This document shows, piece after piece, positions 35,925 to 44,667 of a stretch of 64,000 bases of DNA. The stretch covers positions 1,232,512 to 1,296,511 of the forward strand of contig NC_087070.1 of assembly GCF_963678635.1 (NCBI RefSeq). The letters are read 5' to 3'. Positions within the stretch are counted from its first letter, which is position 1; each line of letters begins with the position of its first letter. This DNA is from Symsagittifera roscoffensis (lineage: Eukaryota > Xenacoelomorpha > Acoela > Convolutidae). The notes beneath the pieces are model-generated. The model searched no databases, was not told the origin of the DNA, and was given only the letters and a program-made list of their open reading frames with translations. Made by a program: the position numbers and the translations under genes.

Positions 35925-36334
35925 TGGAACCTGATCTAAACTACATTTTATTATTCGATAAATTGGATATTTTACCACTGTAAAACATTTAATATTAACC
36001 AATCATAATCCATCCAACTAACAACCCACTTATTTGTAAGTGCTGAAATTACTTGTAATTTCAGCACCAGCGAGATTTGAATTTAACTTAGAAATTAGTT
36101 GTCTCTCCAAGAGAACTTCAGCAGCCGCAACAAACCAGTATACCCTAGATCTATTGAGCCTAGCAGAGACTAGTTAAACACCCTGAGAGTAGAAAGTATA
36201 AGAGTAAGATTAGGATCGGTATTAGACTAAGAAGTTGCACGAATTTATCCGGCCGAAAATAAGATAGCGTGACGAGCAGACGGTGTACCCTATCAGAAAT
36301 TACTCTATGAGTTAACCACATCTGTCCTAACTCA
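35925..36334 (+). repeat. 3' LTR of element 1
   Basis: Same length and termini as the 5' LTR (TGGAACCTGATC ... CCTAACTCA). Followed directly by the target-site duplication ATGC at 36335-36338. Confidence 0.95.
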
Positions 36335-36338
36335 ATGC

Positions 36339-37618
36339 TGAAAAAATTCTATTTTTTGGCGACTGTTTTTAAGTGAACTCATTTAGAAGTTGTTCAATGC
36401 AGTTGTTTGAATTAAAAACAATACTTATCTAACTGGCTCGTACTTAAATATTGTGCATGTATGCTTTGCTTCCTAATAAACTTAGGCATATCTAAAACAA
36501 AATTATCATTAGCTTGTCACAGCTTACGCAGAGCAAAGAGACCAAAAATTTCATCTCTTCCGTTATGAGCGTGTTTCTCTCAATGCTCTCTGCTTTCACT
36601 AACCCAGAGCACAGCCTAAAGAACTTAACTTTAATCTTAACCAAACTAAGTTGTGCTTGAAACGGCGGTAAAAAAGCGAACAACAGCTCAATTTGACACT
36701 ACGACTCAACTTTCGATTAAACTTTGTTCCAATTGACATGGTTATCCTCGAGCTCGACACGAAATGAAAAGATTTGAGAAGTTGAAATCCAATTAGGTTA
36801 CCAATTAGCAGAAACCCAATTAGGCTGCCTCTAAGTTTCTGAAAAGCTAAATTAAATGGAAGACAATAATTGGCGTCTTTCGAGAAAAGTTTTTTTGATT
36901 AACATTTTGAAACACTCAGAAACAGCCGCAGCTGGTCTTATAAGAACAACAAACGCCGTATATGAATAGCTTTTTGACTTTTTTGCCTTATTTGATAGTG
37001 TCATTGCCTTGTTTTAGGGCATTTCACTACTATTCGTACGTTCTTTGACCAAGTCAAACTCGATAAAGCAAACCCAGAAAACAATGCTTTCAAGAACGTG
37101 TGGGACAAAACAAACACATTTGTAGGAAGAAACAATAATTTTAAAAAAGAATGAGAAATATTGGAAAAAAGACCCAAAAAACTCAATCATGCGTCATTGA
37201 AATGTTTTTGCCCAATTAAAATATTCTCTCAGGTCAACTTCTCTCACATTCATTTTTTCCCTTAAAATCCTTTATCCACTGAGGTTCCCGGAAAAACAGA
37301 GCACTGGAATTTCAGAAGGCTACAAAGGCCAATATAAAAAACTTTTCTGTTCACCTTGCCCTACCCTCATTACCATCTTGACCTACACTGGTTGTCTGGT
37401 GAAATCTCAAAATTACTTCAAATTTCAAAAAAACTTTTTGCTTCTCGGTGAGTTGATCTATCAACCCTCAGAGGTTCAAGCACTTTCTCAATCTACACAG
37501 ATATAATCAACTAGTGTGAGATGTTTTGCTTTTTCAAAAAAAGAGATGCAACGCCTTGCAAATGCAAATCAATCATGTCTTTTTGCTTGTTCATACTATG
37601 ATCAAATTTCAAATATAA
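36339..37618. other. Spacer, no gene recognised
   Basis: AT-rich sequence with only short ORFs on both strands. No domain, no repeat family shared with other parts of the window. Confidence 0.4.
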
Positions 37619-38113
37619 ACAAGACTGCTCGTATCAGGGCGAAGCCCAGAACGTTCCGACTGCCTTTTAATGTTTATGGAGCAGTAATAACCTATAAAAA
37701 AATTAAAGGTAATTAAATAAAATTAAAATTTTTTTTTCTGAAAATTGAATTTTTTTAATGAAAATCATCACCCCACACGCCATATTAAGTACAAAGGATA
37801 AATTTTACTCCTTGTAACAGATCAATTATTTCAAATAAGCTTGTTTCAACCAATTTGGAACGATTTCTAAGATGGATTAAATCTAAGTTAAAAGCGCGAA
37901 ATTTTTCGCGCGTTAATTGTCCCAAATTGGCCAAAATGGCAGTCTTTAAACCCCCAAAACTTTACGAAAAGGGATCACAGGTAAAATATCTTTTCAAATT
38001 TAAGCTCAGGACAACAATACCTTTTGAATGATGTAAAAAAAATTCCGTCAAAGATGGCTAGGTAAAAATTCGAAATTTGTCTGAAGAAAAAAAACCCACC
38101 GAAAGTCGGAACA
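37619..38113 (+). mobile_element. R1-family dispersed repeat
   Basis: Starts ACAAGACTGCTCGTATCAGG and ends GAAAGTCGGAAC. The interior holds the family blocks: GTTCCGACTGCC, an ACACGCCATATTAAGTACAA stretch, CGCGCGTTAATTGTC and GATCACAGGTAAAATATC. The last 30 bp before the right end are partly deleted. No ORF. Confidence 0.85.
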
Positions 38114-38370
38114 ATGAGCTATTTCGTTGCAAAAATCTACTCAAACGCGCATGATTAATTCATAAACAGGATTCTGTTTTATTTTACATCTAATTAGATT
38201 TGCTTTATGGAATACTTTGCAGACATGGGTTGAATTGTATTTATACTGTACAATAAATTGGAACGTAGCATAGAGCGACCCCGAGAAAATGTTAAAGCTG
38301 AAGTTTGAGTTGAGTAAACATCCATATAAGGGGTAGGCTAGCGTTATAACTCAAGTAAACGTTAATTTAA
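38114..38370. other. Short spacer between R1 copies
   Basis: About 260 bp with no recognisable feature. Confidence 0.4.
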
Positions 38371-39040
38371 ACAAGACTGCTCTTATCAGGAAGAAGCCCT
38401 GAATGTTCCCACTGCCTTTTAAGGTTTATGGAGCAGCAGTAATAACATAAAAAAATTAAATGAAATAAAGTAAAATGAAATTTTTTTATTTCTAAAATTT
38501 GAAATTTTTTATGAAAATCATCCCCCCACACGCCATATAAAGTACAAAAAGATAGATTTCGTTCCTTGTTGTAACAAATCAAATATGGCAAAGAAGCTTC
38601 GTTCAACCAATTTGGAACGATTTATAAGACGGATTAAATTTATGAAAATCATCCCCCCACACGCCATATAAAGTACAAAAAGATAGATTTCGTTCCTTGT
38701 TGTAACAAATCAATTATGGCAAAGAAGCTTCGTTCAACCAATTTGGAACGATTTATAAGACGGATTAAATCTCCGCTTACGCGTTAATAGCGCGAATTAT
38801 ATCGCGCGTTAATTGTCCCAAATTGGTCAAAATGGCAATCTTAAAACCCTCATAACTTCACGAAAAATGATCACAGGTGAAATATTTTTTCAAATTTAAG
38901 CTCAGGACAACAATACCTTTTGAATGATATAAGAAAATTTCGTCAAAAATGGCTAGTTAAAAAGTCGAAATTTGTCTGAAGAAGAAAAAAACCCACCCCG
39001 AGCACAAATATTCCGTTACTTTCGTATCGAAAGTCGGAAC
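38371..39040 (+). mobile_element. R1-family repeat with internal 130-bp duplication
   Basis: Complete ends: ACAAGACTGCTC at the left and CTTTCGTATCGAAAGTCGGA at the right. The segment starting TATGAAAATCATCCCCCCAC occurs twice (about 38511 and 38640), an exact-looking 130-bp tandem duplication inside the element. Confidence 0.85.
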
Positions 39041-39220
39041 AAAAAATATGAGCAGTTTAACTTTGTTTCTGTTGTAAAATGATTCTTTTTTCATTTTCAT
39101 TTTCTCAAATCAGTGTGTTCCAAACGTTCTGTTGTACATGCACAACAACCGACTCTTTTTTTAATTTTATGAAATGAAAGGATAAATTGATACCTGGAAA
39201 AAAGTTGTTCTATTCAATTT

Positions 39221-39740
39221 TTGTTCCGACTTTCGATACGAAAGTAACGGAAATTTGTGCTCGGGGTGGGTTTTTTTTTCTTAAGACAAATTTCGACTTT
39301 TTAACTAGCCATTTCTGACGGAATTTTTTTATATCATTCAAAAGATATTGTTGTCCTGAGCTCAAATTTGAAAAGATATTTTACCTGTGATCATTTTTCG
39401 TAAAGTTATGAGGGTTTAAAGATTGCCATTTTGGCCATTTTGACCAATTTGGGACAATTAACGCGCGATATAATTCGCGCTATTAACGCGTAAGCGGAGA
39501 TTTAATCCATCCTATAAATCGTTCCAAATTGGTTGAACGAAGCTTATTTGCCATAATTGATTTGTTACAAGGAACGAAATCTCTCTTTTTGTACTTTATA
39601 TGGCGTGTGGGGGATGATTTTCATAAATAAAACATTTCATTTTATTTTATTTAATTTTTTTATGTTATTACTGCTGCTCCATAAACCTTAAAAGGCAGTC
39701 GAAACATTCAGGGCTTCGCCCTGATACGAGCAGTCTTGTT
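39221..39740 (-). mobile_element. R1-family repeat (reverse orientation)
   Basis: The right end (TTGTTCCGACTTTCGATACG) comes first and the left end (CTGATACGAGCAGTCTTG) last. With the preceding copy it forms an inverted pair separated by 180 bp. Confidence 0.85.
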
Positions 39741-40069
39741 GATTTTTCTATTCAATTAATGTCGATTTATGAAAAATAATCATCTTCGAGTTGCTCATTT
39801 TACAGCGAATTTCATTGCACATTAAGACAGAAACAGTGCGTCCGAATCGGCTGCAATTACAAATTTTTCGGGGTAGTTTTCAAGAGCACAACAGCTGTTC
39901 TAAAAAAACTCCTCATTATATATCGTAATTTAATTCACTCACTCGCACATTGTTAACCCTACAAAAAAAAATTTATTTCAGAAACGATTCGCGGGGTAAA
40001 GCGGCGACTGTTACTGAAAAGATGATAAAAAATATTCAACAATTGCAGTCAAAAACCAAAGAACAAAAC
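39741..40069. other. Spacer, nothing recognised
   Basis: No ORF or repeat of note. Confidence 0.4.
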
Positions 40070-40557
40070 TTGAAATCAATGGCACTCTTGTCCCAAAAAT
40101 AACAGTAACAGATATAAAAATGGTTACTTACTTGAAAAATAAACCAAACAAACAGAGCGGTTCCTCGAAGTACTTTTATCTAAAACGACTAACTCCATCT
40201 ACAACTCCGTTACTTAATTAATTATTTTTGAACAATTTCATTGAAAAAAGTCCGGAATGTCCTATATCAGCCAAAGTTTTTAATTTTGAAAGGAAGGATG
40301 TCATAATCAGCAAAAAAACGTATCGAGCCATCTAGTTGCTCCCAGCAAAAAAAAATATGGCTGATGTAGGATATTCCGGACTTTTTTTCAATGAAATTGT
40401 TCAAAATAATTAATTAAGTAACGGAGTTGTAGATGGAGTTAGTCGTGTTAGATTACAGTACTTCGAGGAACTGTTGTCTTTGATTTGTTTATATTTGAAG
40501 TCAGAAACCGTTTTTTAAGTCTGTTATTTTCGAAGCAACAGTGTCATTGATTTCAAC
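40070..40557. repeat. Long foldback: two ~215-bp inverted arms around a short loop
   Basis: The left arm (about 40070-40285) contains TTGAAATCAAT, TTCCTCGAAGTAC, GACTAACTCCATCTACAACT and GTCCGGAATGTCC. The right arm (about 40345-40557) is its inverse, with GATATTCCGGAC, AGTTGTAGATGGAGTTAGTC, GTACTTCGAGGAA and ATTGATTTCAA. The loop is about 60 bp. No ORF; this looks like a foldback/MITE-type element or a hairpin-forming regulatory locus. Confidence 0.85.
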
Positions 40558-41154
40558 TCCACAAAAACTATATTCTCTCAACTTTTTCTCACTTTTATGT
40601 CCAGTCTTTGATGATAGAAGTCACTTGTTTTGCTTCTACGAGTTTTTTTTTATTTTTTGTTTTGCTTTCCTAATAATCTCTTGTTTTGCTGTTCTTCTCT
40701 CCTAACCAGATTTTTCTGGTTGTTCTCCTTTTAGCAACAGCAATCATTTTCAATTTTGGTTTTTGTTCCACGTCTTTCAGTTTGCTTAGTTGACATTACA
40801 TTGAAAAGAAACTGTTAAGGACAACATTCAACAATTACATAAAATTTTTTGGTTGCAGATTTGCAATTCAGTGCTGAAATTTTTTCGCAAGGATTTTTCA
40901 ATTTTTTGCATTATAAAGTAAGGAGTTTCTTGTTTTTTCAATTTCTTTTTTTTTCAAACTCTCTCTGTATATTTTCTTTGAAAATGAATTTTCCGCTGTA
41001 TACCACTTAGTTAGGATTGCTTTTTGGTGCCGTCGTTTTAAAGCGTTTTAAAAGATAGCCTATAACTCAACCAATTATTGAGCTATCGTTAAGATTTATA
41101 TTAGGTTCAACATGTTGTGTTCTGATTTCAAATAGAAACAGAAACATGAATTAT
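40558..41154. other. Spacer, no gene recognised
   Basis: T-rich sequence without long ORFs or family repeats. Confidence 0.4.
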
Positions 41155-41480
41155 TTTATTGAGCTCACAAAGTGTGACGCCGCCGCCACCACAAAATAAA
41201 TATGTTTTTATTCCCTTGCAAAAGGAAGGGAAATGCTATTGGAATAATTCCTATAACGTTTTAAGCATTGAGAATTGAAACGACTATTCTCGTTCAATGC
41301 GAATAATAACGATTCCTCTCGTAAAGTACGAGCATACGAAACATTCTTCTCGTAAAATACGAAAGTACAAATAGAGAATACGAAGTTAAGAAGTAACTTC
41401 TCATTTGATACGAAAAGTGGCGTGATTTCCCCATTTGAGTATAAATAGAAGCTCAAAACTACGGGAATTCATTCCCAACA
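41155..41480 (+). promoter_or_regulatory. LTR-like promoter segment of element 2
   Basis: A TATA box (TATAAATAG at 41440-41448) sits about 30 bp before an initiator-like TTCATTCC within GGGAATTCATTCCC. Upstream are repeated TCTCGTAAA(G/A)TACGA motifs near 41315 and 41347. The segment ends in CA at 41480, directly abutting integrase coding sequence. It looks like an LTR whose link to gag and the first part of pol has been deleted. No second copy was found, so LTR identity is unproven. Confidence 0.45.
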
Positions 41481-42482
41481 AGAATGTCAGAAAAATAAGC
41501 CTAAACGAAAAGACCTGAATGAAGCTCCATTTCAACAATGGGGACAATTAGAAACAATCCCAATGAAAACGATCCACATTGATCATAAAGGTCCACTGGG
41601 ATCATCAAGTCACGGCAAAAACTTTTGCTTAGTTGTGATAGATGCCTTCTCTAGATATCTTCAACTATATCCATGCACCCATGCAGACTCTAAGGAAACC
41701 ATTAAGCTCTTAGAGAAACACATCACAACATTTGGTATTCCACCACAACAAGTTATTCATGATAATGGAAGTGCATTCATGAGTAATGACTTTGCTCATT
41801 GGTCCTCTGAATTGGGAATAACCCTGAGACCAAGAACTACATACTCGCCTTGGACTAACGGAAAAGTTGAAGTCCAGAATAAACATTTACCCCAGTACTT
41901 TCGACATTTCTTGAGTACCTCAGGCTCAAACTGGTCTGAATTAACAAATAGGTTTGCTTTTGCACATAACACCGCTATTAATTCAAGTACAGGTTACACT
42001 CCATATGAGATTGTCTTTGGCATAAAACCTCAGGTTCCCCTTAGCCTTAAATTAGGCCTCTACCGCGACCAAAACAAAAGATGTACCTCTGAATTTTGCG
42101 CTGGTCTCGAAAATCATGCTCATACCGAGCATAAGTCAAATAATGAGACCATAGATAGATTTCTAAAAAATCAAATTTCCGCCGAAATACTAAAAAAAGA
42201 AACTGATTTTAAGTTGATTTATAGTAACACCTATACCCATTGCCGCCGCATCACTAATAAGGCCCACATGTTCCGAAATCAATTTAAATTAGGACGGCCT
42301 ATAAAAGAAGGCACAACATTGTTACTAGAAAATAGATCCAAACCACTACTGAAATCTCAAAAATTTTGAATTTGAGATCTGGACCTTACACCGTAATTGA
42401 AAAAATCACGGACGTAACATACGGAATTCAAAATGATTTTAGTAACGAAAAAAAGATTGTCCACCGCAATCATATTGTTGAA
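41481..42482 (+). pseudogene. Element 2 integrase (5'-truncated), gypsy-type
   Basis: The frame starts within the zinc module (E-C-Q-K-N-K-P-K-R-K) and continues into the core: catalytic Asp in H-I-D-H-K-G-P, Asp in VIHDNGSAF and Glu in NGKVEVQNK, again with 35 residues between the last two. GYTPYEIVFG ends the core. A frameshift near 42368 separates it from the GPY/F module (R-S-G-P-Y-T-V-I-E-K-I-T-D-V-T-Y-G-I), and a TAG at 42480 stops that frame. It is related to, but clearly a different lineage from, element 1 integrase. RT, protease and gag are absent from this copy. Confidence 0.9.
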
Positions 42483-42502
42483 TAGTTTCCTAAAGAACAT
42501 AA

Positions 42503-43181
42503 ATGCCCAAACTACTACAAGAGTACTCTAGTGATTTATTTTCAAGTGATTTTTATGATCATATAACAAATCATCAAATCGACTCTTTCAATAAACCTAA
42601 ACAGGTTGAAAATCTACAATACCAGTTTTGGCCAGGTGTCAACAATGGTTATCAGCAAATGACTCATCATAACCCTACAAATGAGGATCAAAATAAAACC
42701 ATTGTTCAAGAACAATCACTAGATTCAGGCAGAGAAACCATGCATCTAAGAACTTTGTTCGATGCAACTGCGATTGACCGGAATCTTAGACCTATTCAAA
42801 GTTCAACTCCCTATCCTGTTGATAAAACCCCTAATCCTTCAACTAGACAATCTAGTAGTTATGGCCACCGCCGCCTACCTGGCCGCAGTATAAGTCCTAA
42901 TATTAGTCTCGCAAATTACTTTTTGCCGCCGCCACCAAAACATAACAACACAATATAATACTTCCCGTCCTCCTGATTTCCCTCGTTTATCTGAATCATC
43001 AGAAAGCTTTACTGATAGAAATCATATCCCTCATAGCTCTCAAGAAAGCTTCTATGAGAACACTCGATCCGCACCTGGATCACTTTCCAAATCCAAAAGG
43101 CCTAAACGGACAAATCGTCCTACAAACTTTTATGGAACTACAATTCCATCTAGTTTAATTGGCAAATTTAAAAAGAAATAA
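42503..43181 (+). pseudogene. Element 2 pol C-terminal tail
   Basis: A hydrophilic Ser/Asn/Pro/Gln-rich region continues pol after the integrase: 42503-42958, then a shifted frame rich in Ser/Arg ending S-L-I-G-K-F-K-K-K and TAATAA. An AATAAA at 43180-43185 overlaps the double stop and may end the sense transcript. Position and composition parallel the tail of element 1 pol. The next gene is convergent, only 55 bp away. Confidence 0.6.
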
Positions 43182-43236
43182 TAAACACTAAGTATTTATT
43201 CGGCCAAACTCAATAATTTTTTTTTAACTTTCTTTT

Positions 43237-44157
43237 TTATTGGCCTTTTTTCTTTTTCTCTTTTATAAATATTTTGTCTGTAATAAAACCACAAAAACAC
43301 CAAAAATAAACATATTTACAAATAGATTTAAAATAACTTTTATAAAGGTTAGACTTTATATCCGTGTAGGATTTGATTAGTTTAACAGCCGCCATGTTTT
43401 CCAGAGAATTTTCAGCGGCCCTACTCAGGCTCCTCACTGCAAACTGCAGCGCTGAATAAGGCCGCCACCAAGCTTGATAGATTTCTTCTAACATGATATC
43501 CAGCTCTATCTTTTTCCTAAATTTTTCTTCTGTTGCTGGTTTTCTGAAAAATTCCTCCTGAAACTAAAACAAATTTATATACTGTTTCTATGTTGCCATG
43601 CCACTTAAATAAAAAAAAAATTTTTTTATTTTTTATTTTTTCAAATTGGGTGTATTGTAAAACAAACTTACATCCTCTCCAAAAACTAAGGACAAAAAGT
43701 CCATTGTTTCTTTTGAAACCACATTATCTCCACTCCATGGGCTCCATAGTTTCTTTGCAAGGAACTTACTCTGAATTGAGCCCAGCTCGAATAATTCCTC
43801 GGCATTCAGTACCGGATACTTAAAGACATAACTCCTGTCCATAAAAATCATAAGTTTCAGTTTACCCCTTTTTATGCAGTGTTTTTAGAAAAATGACAAA
43901 AAAGACAATAAAAATATCGTTTGAAAAATTCAAAATTTCAAAAAATTTTACTGCAGAAAGTTTTTGAATTTTGAAGTTTTTAATTCTCAAATTCATAAGT
44001 TTACCCCTTTCTCTACTAGCCCATCGTAAATTGTCACCCTTCTCTCGACTTCCTTGTCCTCCAGCAAGGCTTCATGTTTAAAATTTAGCTCGTCCCGTAA
44101 GTTCAAAAACTTCTCCGGGAAGTCCACCAGATTATCTTCAGGATCAATAAAATTCAT
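43237..44157 (-). CDS. Antisense three-exon gene between pol and env of element 2
   Basis: Reading the minus strand: exon 1 is 44157-44005 (51 codons from ATG, M-N-F-I-D-P-E-D-N-L-V-D-F...), donor GGG|GTAAAC. Exon 2 is about 43818-43672 (49 codons; acceptor CTTTAAG, donor GAT|GTAAGT). Exon 3 is 43557-43237 (acceptor TTTAGTTTCAG). All junctions are phase 0, giving about 206 residues with no internal stop. The first acceptor is the least certain: ATGGACAG, 15 bp upstream, is an alternative but out of phase. The protein starts acidic and charged, has an Ala/Leu-rich middle (Y-Q-A-W-W-R-P-Y-S-A-L-Q), and ends with a hydrophobic segment and KEKKKKGQ tail, like a tail-anchored protein. AATAAA overlaps the stop codon. 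No family recognised. Unlike pol, it carries no disabling mutation. Confidence 0.65.
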
Positions 44158-44667
44158 TTTGGACGAAGAAAAATTTTTTTGAGAATAAAATAAAGATAAT
44201 TAAAACTGAACGGAAAGCAAACAAATGATGTTGCTTTTAGTCCTCTTTTATGAAGAGATGTTTTTTCATTTTCCTCCTCCAATAGGGATGGAGAATGCAG
44301 TTGTTAAAAATTAACATCAGCATAAACGAATAAAAATCATTTCACTGCTAGATCTCAACAAATCAAAACTAAGTGGAAAAACCACGACAATAAACCAGAG
44401 TGGAAAAAACCACAACATTACAAAACGAATGGCGAAGGAATTACGACTTTAAAAGAGTCACTTCCGAAAGACGCCGAATAACAACGGCCAATCAGAGCTT
44501 AGATTTGCAAAAAAGCAAAAACAGCCTTTAAAAACTAACTGATATACAGTTGTTTTCATTCTTGCTCAATTCCAGATCTTGTATTCAAAACCTCCTCTCT
44601 CCAAAAAAATAAATCTGCTTGAATTCCTCAAACAAAAATAAAAATTTAACTCAGATTTCCCATCAAA
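44158..44667. promoter_or_regulatory. Divergent promoter region between the antisense gene and env
   Basis: About 510 bp separate the two start codons. Toward env there is CCAAT (in GGCCAATCAG near 44488), TTTAAAAAC near 44527 and an initiator-like TTCATTC at about 44554, the same TTCATTC as in the LTR-like segment at 41468. Toward the antisense gene there is CATAAAAG (minus, about 44252-44245) and TCAGTT (about 44209). AGTGGAAAAACCAC-type direct repeats occur near 44371 and 44399. No ORF crosses it. Confidence 0.45.

Larger units (their letters stand above)
16056..36338 (+). mobile_element. Element 1: 20.3-kb Ty3/gypsy-type retrovirus-like provirus
   Basis: Two 410-bp LTRs bracket gag, protease-RT-RNase H-integrase, env and extra ORFs, all on the plus strand. 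The 4-bp target-site duplication ATGC is intact (16056-16059 and 36335-36338), so this is one unrearranged insertion. Integrase lies downstream of RNase H, as in Ty3/gypsy elements and retroviruses. By eye the LTRs differ at about 17 of 410 positions (roughly 4%), which fits an insertion old enough to collect the many stops and frameshifts seen in every ORF. The copy is therefore defective. Its length is more than twice that of a usual gypsy element; the surplus is a long leader, a repeat-expanded proline-rich ORF, and about 3.4 kb after env. Confidence 0.92.
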
